This document shows, in pieces, positions 1-9,469 of a DNA stretch of 20,612 bases (the first letter of the stretch is position 1; each line of letters begins with the position of its first letter). Location of the stretch: contig JAANSK020280602.1 of NCBI GenBank assembly GCA_011763485.2, positions 1-20,612 on the forward strand, given 5' to 3'. The DNA is from Isoetes engelmannii. Its lineage: Eukaryota > Streptophyta > Lycopodiopsida > Isoetales > Isoetaceae. A program made the position numbers and the translations under genes. Below the pieces are notes generated by a model. It saw only the letters and a program-made list of their open reading frames with translations, ran no database searches and was not told where the DNA came from.

Positions 1-403
1 TCAGATTACTTTGGTATTTCTGTTGTATTTTCTTGTTCTTCGTTTTGTTCTTAGCTCCGTTCTTCGTAGGTTCATGACAGTAACACTAAAACTAGCGACG
101 ACACGATAAAGAAAATGTGACAGAAGTAGGCAAATGGTTGTCTCACAACAGCTAAGTATCTTTTGTCATATTCAGTTTGAAGCTATAATAGGTGAAATAT
201 GCCTCCCCTGGTAATGGAAATAGCAGCTCTCAATTATCACTCTACTAGGTAGACAGTAGATATCAACCCTTGCATTATTTCTTGCCACTTGCATTTGGCA
301 AGCATGCAACTTTTTCTTTCTGGCACAGGCTATAGGCATATGCTATGAATTTGCCTGAAATACTTACAACTGAACCGGAGACGAGTACTTAAACGAAGGT
401 TGT
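1..403. other. No recognisable gene
   Basis: AT-moderate unique-looking sequence upstream of the RALF-like gene relic. I see no long open frame, repeat or RNA gene. It could contain the promoter of that gene, but no convincing TATA box or other element can be singled out. Confidence 0.4.
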
Positions 404-436
404 GTGGAGGAGACGCAGGAGATCCTTTGTGCGGGA

Positions 437-590
437 ATGGAGAGGGCAGAGAAGGCGCTGCTGATTCTGGGCTTGTTTGCGGCATCTAGCCTGGTCAATT
501 CGATCAGTTTGGAAGGCCGATTCCTCACCAGCACAGTGGCAGAATACGATGGAGAGGGCAGAGAAGGCGCTGCTGATTCTGGGCTTGTTT
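437..590 (+). repeat. Perfect 42-bp direct repeat of the signal-peptide DNA
   Basis: Bases 437-478 and 549-590 are identical over 42 bp, with start points 112 bp apart. Both copies encode MERAEKALLILGLF in their own frame. The exact identity suggests a recent local duplication. The upstream copy continues as AASSLVNSISLEGRFL and the downstream copy leads directly into the cysteine-rich domain. Confidence 0.9.
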
Positions 591-795
591 CTTAGCAGCT
601 ACAAAGTCCTACATTACTAAAGATTCCCTAGCCAAAGACTCCTCTCCTTGCCCTGCCGGATCTGGCCGCTCTTACTACACTCCAAATTGTAAATCTGCCA
701 CCACTCCCGTTGACCTTACGAAACGACTCTGCACCACGCAGGGCCGCTGCAAGAGAGATGTTTGTGACAGTGCATGTCCGTCGGATTCGTTATAG
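437..795 (+). pseudogene. RALF-like secreted cysteine-rich peptide gene, frame not continuous
   Basis: The segment encodes a hydrophobic signal peptide (MERAEKALLILGLF, starting at 437 and again at 549). It is followed at 595-795 by an open frame of 66 residues ending in TAG at 793-795. The mature part reads YITKDSLAKDSSPC, then SYY before the second cysteine, with spacing C-x12-C-x13-C-x5-C-x4-C-x3-C. RALF hormones typically have YISYxxLxxxxxPC, a GxSYYxC block, roughly 12-13 residues to the third cysteine and then C-x5-C. The first four cysteines, the YI..L....PC block and SYY therefore match position by position. In other plants RALFs are apoplastic ligands of CrRLK1L receptors and LLG co-receptors. 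Two extra C-terminal cysteines are unusual, and no dibasic RR-type S1P cleavage site is visible. The signal-peptide and cysteine frames differ at the junction. Either a one-base frame break has occurred, or an 89-bp intron (507-595, weak GTTTGG donor, TTTCTTAG acceptor) joins the first signal copy in phase. The family call is fairly firm; intactness is not. Confidence 0.55.
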
Positions 796-1926
796 TTTTA
801 ACCAACGAATGCAAGCGGATAGCAGGGATCAAATAAGATAAGGGTAGACCCTACCTTTTTTTTTTTAAGGGCATATTTTGAGTTGCCCTTTTTCAGGAAG
901 GTTAAAATTTTATCAGCCATTTTTATTTCATAGTACAATGTAAACTACCCTTATTTACTATAAATCTCATTATAAAATAATTTATCTATAAAAGCACACA
1001 TTTATAGAAAACAAATTAGTTTCTATTTTAAGAAAATATAGCAGTATCTATAAAGATCATCATAGCTGAGTTCAAGAAAAGATTAGAGTACTAAATAAGA
1101 CAAAGCGACTCCCAAATATCAAACTACCAAACAACATTCTACAACTCCAATACGTCTCTCCTACACATTCATCCACTCCTTGTCAATAGATGACCAAACA
1201 ACTTCTTCCATGTTCTTCTGGTCGTTTAAGGACATGAACCTTGCTCAATTTACTTCTATCATCATCTTTAATGCTAATCAATTTTGAGAAACCCCTTCCA
1301 CATTCCATCGTAAAGGCTGGGATATTAAAATCATTTGCCATATCTTCTTCATTTCGGGATATAATTAACCTAAGTCCAATTCAAACCCACTGAAAAGCTA
1401 ACCCTCGTGTAAAGACTTTCTTGGACAACTTCGTATCACTCTAAAGTGAAATCACTCAACTATGCATTTTCATCCATCAATCCTTCCATTGAGAGAGCAA
1501 TAAGCACCGCCATCTATTTGTTACATTTTTTAACGTGACCATCATCACCATCAAGATCTATTAGATAAAGAGGAGAGAATACCTTTGCTTTTTAAAAATT
1601 GGTTTTTTATTATTATAGATTTTTAATTTCTTGCTTTTTAACAGTAACCTATATATGATAATGCTATATTTATTAACTATTGGCCTTGATAGATAGAATT
1701 TTAAGGGTTTTTCAAATCCTTGCCCTTATTTTCAAGGTTGCTTATTTTTTTGTCCTTTCAAGGGGAAGGGCATTTTTTTTATGCCACTCTTATTTATAAT
1801 GGCTATAAAATTTTTTCCCTTCTTTTGCAGGGGAGGAGACCTATTTAAGGGTGGGCAGGCCATGAAAGTTGATCACTGGCGGATAGAGGAAAGCCAAATA
1901 GGGTTATTTTATTGGCCGTCCTTAAA
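796..1926. other. AT-rich intergenic DNA
   Basis: Low-GC sequence with homopolymer runs (T10 near 857). The only coding-like stretch is the minus-strand relic at 1183-1380. The outer parts (around 840-930 and 1735-1860) share short, loosely inverted motifs such as AAATTTTAT.AGCC. I do not regard these as proven transposon ends. Confidence 0.4.
1183..1380 (-). pseudogene. Unrecognised minus-strand coding relic
   Basis: A 65-codon open stretch without its own N-terminal start reads as a charged, protein-like sequence. It contains RNEEDMANDFNIPAF and KVHVLKRPEEHG. Beyond its end, another frame gives NMEEVVWSSIDKEW, which also looks like former coding sequence. Upstream on the same strand, further protein-like runs such as SFSVGLNW are interrupted by stops. 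I do not recognise a family; a decayed transposase or host gene are both possible. Confidence 0.22.
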
Positions 1927-2008
1927 TCTCTTGTGCTACTCTTCCAAAATATGAATCAAAGATGAGATTCTTTGAATTCTGTCGTGCCTTATAATTTAAA
2001 TCTAGTGG

Positions 2009-2258
2009 ACCATACTAACATGAGTAGATCCCTTGTCAAATGTATGGGAAATGTGGCAAATCAGGAAATGCACTTAGGACATTCAATAGAATATTTGAAA
2101 GAGAGATACAATTGTGGATCAAATGGATAATGAACCACACTAACATGAGTAGATCCCTTGTCAAATGTATGGGAAATGTGGCAAATCAGGAAATGCACTT
2201 AGGATATTCACTAGAATATTTGAAAGACATATACAATTGTGGATCAAACGGATAATGG
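2009..2258 (+). repeat. Tandem duplication, 2 x 125 bp
   Basis: Copy one (2009-2133) and copy two (2134-2258) follow each other directly and differ at only a few positions. The period of 125 is not a multiple of three, so the frame of the encoded PPR motif changes between copies. This indicates duplication after coding constraint was lost. Confidence 0.9.
2040..2255 (+). pseudogene. PPR (pentatricopeptide repeat) gene fragment
   Basis: The first 32 residues read MYGKCGKSGNALRTFNRIFE followed by REIQLW. This is the helix-turn-helix consensus of a plant PLS-class PPR motif (MYgKCG..  A...F..i..rd...W). Such proteins bind organellar RNA for editing or processing. Only about one motif is present, and it runs into the second tandem copy, where the same DNA is read in another frame and loses the motif. 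No targeting peptide, neighbouring PPR motifs, or E or DYW domain is seen. I read this as a dead fragment, not as part of a working gene. Confidence 0.5.
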
Positions 2259-2379
2259 CTAGTACTGTTAAATACCTTGTGTATAATTTAATTTGATAAA
2301 AATGTTTTCCTAAAGCTCGAAAAGACAATCTCCTGTGCTACTCTGCCAAAATATAAATCAAAGATGAGTTCTTAAGCTC

Positions 2380-2738
2380 ACAAATGATACAAATTAAAGA
2401 TAAGATAATAGAGAGCTCAGACAAAACACAAAGGATGACACTTCTTGTGTAAATAAAGGATGATACCTGCCGCGATAGAATCTAAAGTGATAATTGATGC
2501 CCTGTTCAATGGTTATTGATACGTACGAAATCAAGATCTGCATTAAATCTAGTATAACAGTGGAGCAATCAACATGGGCATTTTTCATTCTTGACAAAAG
2601 GACGAATAATGCACAAATTGCAAAAGCAGCCCTCCCGGAGGATGACCAAGACTAATTTAGTTATGTACAAAAGAACAATTTAGGAATGAAAGAAGCAGTT
2701 GGGGCTAACTTACTCCACTTGATCATCACTTGCTTCCA
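2380..2738. other. No recognisable gene
   Basis: AT-rich DNA between the PPR fragment and the two-exon candidate. Short open stretches on the minus strand show no motif I can name. Confidence 0.35.
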
Positions 2739-3021
2739 TCAGCCGATGTCACTAGAGTTGTCCAGTCTTTCTACGACTCCCCTTGTTCCAAACTTTCCTG
2801 CTGAGCACAGATATACTGCGGCAACATCTATAAAGCATAAACAGAATCAACAAGTTAGATAGGCCGATGAGGTCGATAGTGCGATTCCACTCTTTGCTAC
2901 TGGTGAGGGCGAAGAAAACTATTTTCTTACCAGACAGGATAGGTTTTTCCAGATCCGACCAGCACATAGCTTGTTTGTTTGCGCGTTTGAGAAACGGGCG
3001 TCGTTCTCCAAGCATTGCCAT
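2739..3021 (-). CDS. Candidate small gene with two exons, function unknown
   Basis: Exon 1 (2931-3021) starts MAMLGERRPFLKRANKQAM and encodes 30 codons plus one base. It ends at a strong plant donor (G|GTAAGA). A 103-bp intron (2828-2930) ends in GTTTATGCTTTATAG. Exon 2 (2739-2827) supplies the other two bases of a GAT codon and 28 more codons (VAAVYLCSAGKFGTRGVVER and on) to a TGA. The splice phase closes exactly and gives a 59-residue basic protein. The frame is also open upstream of the ATG (NERRRKIRS), so this could be the last two exons of a longer gene. No family is recognised. The support is the coincidence of donor, acceptor, length and phase, so this remains a prediction. Confidence 0.35.
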
Positions 3022-3139
3022 GCTTCTTATTTTTCTCCGTCGTTCATTAGTTTAGATCAAGATCCAATCAGTTTTTAGGACAGGTGGATAGGCTAGGCTC
3101 TAAGATAAGGTGTCGCCCAGGGTTGGGTTGTTGCGCTAA

Positions 3140-4357
3140 AAATAAAATAAATAATATTGATCACACCCCTTAGGACCCAAAGGCCATAGAGCGAAAGAAT
3201 ACAAGCTTCAATCATGTAGACGTTTAAAAGTTTCAAAGAAACAACTTAATCTATTAGGTATCTGGAGTAGAGTGTAAAAGTTTGGATAATCAATGCCAAA
3301 ATATTTCCTTATGTCTAAGTAAATCAGACATTGCAAAAAAACATGTGTCTCATCTTCAACCTTATCTGGACAATTTCTGCATACTTGGTCTTCGTGAGGA
3401 AGCTTTTCCCATTTTCCTGTATCTCCTTCTTGTATATCTTCATTCTCGACCCTGGATTATGCCACATCTTGTCTAACACTTTTTCTTGAACAAGGTCTCT
3501 AATCCCAATTTTTATTGTTGGCCGGCCATCATCATTTATTCCCCACTTAGAGATCCAATTCTTAACCTCTTTATACCACCCTTGTTGCTCAGATTGAAAT
3601 AAAGCCATCTTTGGCAATCTCTTATCATCTATCTACTTCACTCTGTTTACATAATTGATTGCATACACAAAGCTTCCCACCCCACTTTAATAACTCAATT
3701 GAGATTCCATACAAATCAATGGCCTTTCCATCCTTTATCTCCGTGAATTTGCTCCCTACTTCTTCAAATGTGAATATCTCTTCATTCACAATCCCTTGTG
3801 GCATCTCAATTGCATTTGCCTTATAGTACAAGGATTGTCTCAATTGGACCAAATTTTCTGATGGCAGCCGGATTGAGATGGTTTCTTGTTGAGGATGGAG
3901 TAGAAGGATTTCGGAATCTCTATGAACATTTGTTCTAGCATCTTGTTCTTGGATCTAATGTATAACTTTTTCTTGTTGCGGACCAACTTTTGTACCACTT
4001 TGGTTTCAAAATACAACCTTTAGGGAGTTGTGCCCGTGTCGCAGTGCATTCTTCATCCCACCAACTATTTGATGGGCGTCCATTGGACCTTTTACTAATG
4101 CTACCAAATGATGATACTACTGCATCTTTTATTATTTCAATTAAGTTACTTGATAGCTGATGCACATCTCCTGTCTAAGACACCTGTTGCATCCTTGTTT
4201 CCAGCGCTGCCTTATAGTTTTCACTTTTCTTATAGTATAGCTTAAACTTTGTTAACCATACCTTTGTCAGCAACTGTTCATACAAACCTCCTTCCATGTC
4301 AAAGACCAATGGAACATGATCTGAAAATGTCACCATCGCTACATATGATACAACCAA
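3140..4357 (-). mobile_element. LINE-A: non-LTR retrotransposon remnant with most of RT missing
   Basis: Read on the minus strand, the pieces follow the order of a plant LINE ORF2. First comes the end of the AP-type endonuclease (FSDHVPLVFD, about 4290-4330). Next is the linker signature WWDEECTATRAQL (about 4030-4065), then the start of the reverse transcriptase (GKAIDLYGISIELLKWGG, about 3690-3750). Similarity then breaks near 3650 and resumes at 3617 in the C-terminal region. That region ends with a CCHC knuckle (CRNCPDKVEDETHVFLQC, about 3310-3370) and a stop at 3208-3210. The catalytic RT blocks, including YADD, are absent, so an internal deletion has removed them. A short 3' tail rich in TTATTTATT follows to about 3140. 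The copy is also 5'-truncated and frameshifted, and cannot move by itself. Confidence 0.8.
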
Positions 4358-4416
4358 TTTACAAATTTAACACTAGCGGATGCACCATGACCTGAGCTAT
4401 CTAGTGATGCAAAAAT

Positions 4417-4554
4417 TTATTTTTGTAGATTCTCCTTTTTCTCTCTAGCATGGCTTTTCAAGTGGGGGGTACTAGTACCATATAGATATGGCTTGGTACC
4501 ATCATTTTTTTTTAATTCCTCTCCAATAACATAAACCGACCTACACACAACCAT
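4417..4554 (-). pseudogene. Exon-like open stretch, unrecognised
   Basis: After an AG acceptor-like site, an open frame of about 45 codons reads MVVCRSVYVIGEELKKNDG, then a charged tail (HLKSHAREKKENLQK) and a stop. It lies on the same strand as the long gene-like tract on the far side of the CACTA-ended element, so it may be a 3' exon of that tract with the element sitting in an intron. Nothing in the sequence names a family. Confidence 0.22.
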
Positions 4555-4711
4555 CCATCTGCCCAGTGATGGATTCGATGAACAATTAAAGAACATGATT
4601 CTGCCCATTGAAGGACATACATAATCCCACTAAAGAACTTGAATATGCCCATTGAAGAACATTCAGGATACATTAATCATTTCCAAACATTTGATCATTC
4701 ATTTCAGAAAA

Positions 4712-4915
4712 CACTACTATAAAAATAGGTAGAAAAGGCACAAAAGTGATGTTTATGCTTCGCCTTTTTGTGGAGCATAAAGGTCACGTTTCTGCCATTT
4801 ATGCACATTTGTAACGTTATGCTCCACAAATGGCACAAAAGTGATGTTTATGCTCCGAAAAAAGGCGGAGCATAAATGTCACTTTTGTGTCATTTCTACC
4901 CATTTTATAGTAGTG
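4712..4915. mobile_element. 204-bp non-autonomous CACTA-type element (MITE-like)
   Basis: The left end is CACTACTATAAAAATAGG and the right end, read inward on the other strand, is CACTACTATAAAATGGG. The inverted repeats continue for about 55 bp with few mismatches. Subterminal motifs (CACAAAAGTGATGTTTATGC and relatives) recur in direct and inverted orientation, so nearly the whole element can fold back. CACTA/EnSpm elements have CACTA termini, subterminal repeats and 3-bp target duplications. Here the flanks are AAA and TAA, which match at two of three bases. No transposase is present, so an autonomous CACTA copy elsewhere would have to supply it. Confidence 0.8.
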
Positions 4916-5050
4916 TAATTTGATCATTTTATACTACCTTACGATAGCATCAAGATTGTTACAAACTTGGGGAGACTTAATATCTGCACATCAAGACATG
5001 TACCAATAGTGGAGTAAGAAGTAATATATTAAGTAATAATGGTAATCTTA

Positions 5051-6372
5051 CCTAAGAACCAAATTCGTGCTAGGCTTGCTTTGCCCATCCTTCATCCATC
5101 TTCTTGCCCTATCCAAAACCTCTCTATTAACACACGCCTCTGTCATTCTCCTAATCCATCTAGCTTTACACACATTTGTCATTTCTGAATTTCGAGTTTT
5201 CAATTTGCAAAATCAATCCAAGCTTGAATGCCTTCATGCATAAGCTCTTGTTGTACATGGCTAGCACCGTTGACAAAAATCCTCTCACCAATTGAGACGT
5301 TCATTAATTGTTGATCATGAATGTCTTGGCTGCAAATATGTGCATTTTCCAATGAGCAATCGATTAGTGGACTTCCAGGCATAGAATCAGGTAATTAGCT
5401 ATCAAGAAATATTTGGCTACGGTCCATTTCATCACCTGAACGTGGCGTATCAAATTGAGACATGAGTGGCTGATCAAGATGAGGGCAACCTTGATCACCA
5501 TGAGCTACAATAGGAGAAGGAATATCATGAAGGGTCTGTTGCTGTAACTTTGACATTCTAAGAGCTCCCGTCCTCTTTTTCCTACTGTATTTAGCCTAGA
5601 CATTGATAGAAGAAGACTGATGTTGTAGATTTGTGTGGCATTGAGGCTTTTTATTGCTATAAAAAGCACAAATTCATTAATATGAGAAAAATACATTCTC
5701 GTTTTGCTCCAAATAGCTTGTAGCATGCGTATAAAGCCTCCCAAGCAATAAACCTTCCAGAACGTTCATTAATTGCAAAATTATTAGCTTTGCTTCCGAT
5801 CAAACTCACTGACAAGCGATTATATGTACCATGATGCCACGGCATATGTGGCGAATTACGGACACTTGTAATTTTAAACCAATATTTACATGTAACCTAA
5901 AGTTTGAAATAAATGCCATGGCGAAAAAAATAGTATCTTATATACATCACTATTGTGTACAATGCCAGATAGTAGCATCCAGGAGCTACCATCAAGCTTA
6001 TATAAATCACAATTGCGATCAATCCAAGGAGAATCCACATTTTCTTCCCCGTTCTCTGTACATAGAATGGACATTACAACATCGGAGTCAATCTCCCGCC
6101 GAGTCAATCTCCCATAGCCATATCCGTGTAGCCGGTGGACCTTGGGTCCTCATTATCCGGATCAGCCATATAGTCTACAAGGGCTTCTGGTAAAGGATTA
6201 AAAGCAAGTCCTCGGGTGGTCTGTGATGCATGCTATCACGCATGCTAAGGAAATTTGGAGATCCATCACAGAAGTCTGCATCCTCTGGATGGGCGTCCAT
6301 TACCTCACCCGTTGATCCATGCATGGAATCATGACCTACTACAAGCATGACCCCCTTTAGATTTTCGGTCAA
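5051..6372 (-). pseudogene. Degraded exon-like block downstream of the ParB/methyltransferase-like relic
   Basis: Several protein-like stretches lie in order on the minus strand. An acidic segment (VVGHDSMHGSTGEVMDAHPE, 6300-6360) is followed by DSDVVMSILCTENGEENVDS (about 6020-6090) and GTYNRLSVSLIGSK...FAINERSGRF (about 5740-5830). Next come MSQFDTPRSGDEMDRSQIF, then IGERIFVNGASHVQQELMHE (about 5230-5300). The last is a basic helical run, EMTNVCKARWIRRMTEACVN, continuing to 5051. It ends exactly at a consensus donor (AG|GTAAGATT), which suggests it was once a spliced gene. Several interruptions separate the stretches. No domain is recognised. It may be the C-terminal part of the upstream relic or a separate gene. 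Confidence 0.3.
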
Positions 6373-9300
6373 ATTTTCCAGGCCTCAGAAAAGAGGCTCA
6401 CACTACCAATTTCTCTGTCCAACTTATCTATATATTTGCATAACTTGTCCGTCATGGAGGCTCTGGTTTCTCCTGACTTCAGTCTTTCCATCGTGTCGGC
6501 ATATCCAGAATCGTCATACTTGTCTAAGATAGCATCCAAGTCATCCGATATCACAGCCCCCTACACCATGGTTGCATCCTGAGCTACTCCAGAAGGCTCA
6601 CACCCCTGTCCAGATCAACATCTCCCACTACATCTTTGTCACTTGCCTTTGGATCTTTTTTGTTAGCTTTTTGTCATCATGTTCCAAGGCCACACTCTTC
6701 TTTTTCTGCATTAGAGCAACCCTGGAAAATGCACCACCTAAGAAGATGTCAAACACGCATCCATCTTGCGGAACAAGTTGCTGCAAAATATAGAACGCAA
6801 AGGACGTCTGCATTTGTGGCTGAAAGACTTCATCCCCATCCATTTGCATCCAAATGTACATCATTCTCTCCCCGAAAATTTTCTTCATGTATCTTCGCTC
6901 TTTCTTGTCCGCCTCCTTATCATCTATATATTCCCAGGCTGGCATCGTATACCTCTGTCATGGATGAGATGGCAAGGAGAAGAGTATATCCAGACTTGCC
7001 CCCCGAATTGGAGCTCTGTCATCACCTCTAGAAATGAAGATATCGGTGACAAAGTACTGGTGTTGCTTGATGTGCTTCTTGTTCTCAAATCTAGGGGCTT
7101 CATAGGTGCCGACGTAAATCTGGCTGCCACCCTCGATCTGCGCTTGGCTATGGAGACAGTTGGGCATGTGGCCGGAAAGGAGTAACATGATCAGGTGAAA
7201 TGCACTGTAGGCCGTCATTGGCAAGACCCTTGCACGCAGGTCAAGGAACGAGGTAACAGTCCAATCTGCTCTAAATCCCGCATATTGACACAGATTAACT
7301 GAGCATGCTCCAAAACACATGCAGTGGGAATACCAGCTTAGGTGCAAATTTGGACCCTGCTTATTGCATGTTGTCCCTCCCTATCCTCTTCTCCGCATCA
7401 TGATATAGTCAATACAAGATAGCATTGCCATTGGGAGTGTATCCAAAACTGTAGTCTTATTGATATTGTCCCTGAGGTAACCCAAATCCATCCCAGCAAT
7501 CTTAAGTAAATGCTCCTCTGTGAACACTAGAAATGACACGAGCAAGTCCTGAAAACTAGAAAATTGCACTTCCTTTCTAGAATTGACATGGTGAAGCACC
7601 TCCAGCTCCATCAGCTTCAGTGTTCTTAAACCCGTTGCCCGTTGCTCGTTGTTTGTACCCAAACAAACCCCTCAATGCACGAAGGAAACTCTTGTTGAAG
7701 AAGTCCCTGGTCGGTGTCTCAGTTACATTCTGCTGATCGTCCCACAAGCCCTTCTGGACCCACCACAACCAACATCTTAGACCAGGTTTCTTTGGGTAGG
7801 AAGATCTATTGCTTCTCGTCTTCCAACTCCTTCACCTTCAGAGTAGTCGTGACAACCTCGTGGAACTCTTGTCTGATTACATGAGGTCAGTAAGATTGCC
7901 AATGCGACTTTATCTAGAAAAACTAGACTATAGTAGGTGCACCTCATGATTGCGACCCCGATCAGAAGGAGCTAGACTATAGTAGCTTCACCGACGAAAG
8001 AGAACACATATAAATTGATCTGGACAATTGCCACCACGATCATCATGATCTAAACCAGAACGTCATCTATTGTTGACATTAAATGAACATACCTGCCAGT
8101 TTCTGGACTTGCCCTGCAGGGTGAGCCGAGGGCTAGATGTTAGTGTCTCAGTTGCTGGAGTTTCTCGATTAGGGGCTCCCTGTATATTGTGTTGGCAATG
8201 ATTTCATTGCACTCGATAGAGAGGCGCATGTATTATGTATTTACGGGGTTCCCATTGAGAATCCTTGCCCGTCTGAAGGCATACACTCTAGCAAAGGCAG
8301 CTTTCTGTTCCGATGACCCATTACTTCCACATAAGATCTAAGCTACACAAATGGAATGATTCCCTGACACAATGTAATATTTCTTACCTTGGAGTTGTGC
8401 CAAATCGCACCATGTCAGTAATTTCCCAGTGGTTGGACCATACGGAACTAGATCCGCAGGCGTGAGGACATTGTGAAAAGAGTTCATGAACGACGTCATG
8501 AAGTTCTTTACATGTTCGTTAGATCTGCCTCTATGCGCCATATAGGGCGGACCGGGTTTGCAATTGAATATGCTGACATTTCTGAACCAGGAGACACCCA
8601 TTGGATAGTATCTCTTGTACTATTCCAGCTTCAATGTGGTTTGTTCGGCTGCCCATTTATCATCGGCTGGTTCAGCTCATCTTGCAATGCGGCCGACACA
8701 GGGTTGGGTGCTATTGGGTCAAGAGCAGCAGTTTGAAATGAATTTCCTGGAGTTTGGCACAAGGAACTCTGGTAAAACTTCACCTTTAGTAGTGGTGGTG
8801 ACGCACTTTGCGTTGATGCGGAGGCATGCTCGATTTTTTTCCTCTTTAACTTTAGCGGTCTCTTTCAATTCGCCTCTGCCAGTAGCTCGTGTGGCTGTGG
8901 CCGGTCTACCCTTTGATGTTCCAACCTCATTCATTGTAGATGTGCCCACGTTCTCAAATTGTCCGGTGCAAGGGTTGGGCTCCGAAATCATTGCTCTACT
9001 ATACCGGTTGAGGTCTTTACATTTTGCCACTAGCCAGGTGTTATCCATGGATGTGGGCATCTTGTCATCTTTGGCGGCCTTTATGGTACAACTTGGAGGT
9101 TTTTTGTCATTCAGAGGTGTCCTCTGTAGGCTATAAAACCACGAAGAATGTCCTCATTGCATGCTATATCAGCAGTTTCCAAGGATTCATAGGATGGAAC
9201 CACCCAACCGTAACCCCTGGCACTGTGGTCCTTTCTGCCGAACTTAATTTTGCTCCTGCTCGCCCAAATCATGGAAGGGCCATATCTAGTCCGCCGCATT

Positions 9301-9461
9301 TTGCGAAACAATAAATCCACAACCTTATGGTTGAACTTGTATGACTGGCTTAATTGCTGGCCATGCAGATCACAGGAGCGATCTTCTTGAGCTGGACCAA
9401 CTTTATATTGTTTTCGTCTAGACAAGTGGGTTGGCGGTAAAAAGATTAGCAAGTTGAGCAC
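6370..9461 (-). pseudogene. Relic of a ParB-like plus DNA-methyltransferase-like gene
   Basis: In N- to C-terminal order on the minus strand there are five parts. A basic region (KVVDLLFRKMRRTRYGPSM, 9111-9461) is followed by a K/T/S-rich linker (8719-9096). A ParB-like segment follows (8340-8610): LTPADLVPYGPTTGKLLTW, then KKYYIVSGNHSICVA, like the G-N/Q-H-R/S box of ParB/Srx-type domains. Next is a helical part (EVVTTTLKVKELEDEKQ, about 7810-7870). The last is a long frame (6628-7662) ending in VFDIFLGGAFSRVALM and KKSVALEHD (6676-6756). This resembles motif I of beta-class N6-adenine/N4-cytosine methyltransferases, in which motif I follows the target-recognition region. An acidic tail lies at 6370-6550. 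I could not find a DPPY/NPPY catalytic motif. The tract carries several interruptions and looks dead, although some could be introns. ParB-methylase fusions are known in phages and bacteria; a plant or transposon version is inference. Confidence 0.38.
7917..7992 (+). repeat. Short direct repeat
   Basis: The motif CTAGACTATAGTAG occurs near 7924 and again near 7972, about 50 bp apart. Each copy is followed by a similar CACC-containing tail. It lies in the degraded gene tract and looks like local duplication, not a regulatory array. Confidence 0.5.
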
Positions 9462-9469
9462 AGATAGTG

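Larger units (their letters stand above)
1927..2374 (+). repeat. 45-bp direct repeat flanking the PPR scrap
   Basis: The segment at 1927-1972 (TCTCTTGTGCTACTCTTCC...) recurs at 2329-2374 with about 90 percent identity, 402 bp apart. The pair brackets the 125-bp tandem duplication. It may mark an older segmental duplication of which only the edges still align. Confidence 0.6.

Noticed and set aside
404-595. A 63-residue open frame on the plus strand as an independent gene
   Set aside because: It is the signal-peptide start of the RALF-like locus read through the duplicated 42-bp repeat in the wrong frame.
836-1860. A 1-kb Mutator-like element with inverted ends
   Set aside because: The two ends share only short, gapped AT-rich motifs, and no target duplication was found; low-complexity sequence explains the match.
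4712-4915. A microRNA precursor
   Set aside because: The hairpin is fully explained by transposon inverted ends with CACTA termini; no star-type duplex can be argued from sequence alone.
6636-7185. Plus-strand open frames of 131 and 139 codons
   Set aside because: They lie opposite the methyltransferase-like frame, lack any motif, and are mirror frames of its codon pattern.
8473-9314. Plus-strand open frames of 87-173 codons
   Set aside because: They are antisense to the ParB-like and linker segments. Their composition is hydrophobic without domain signals.
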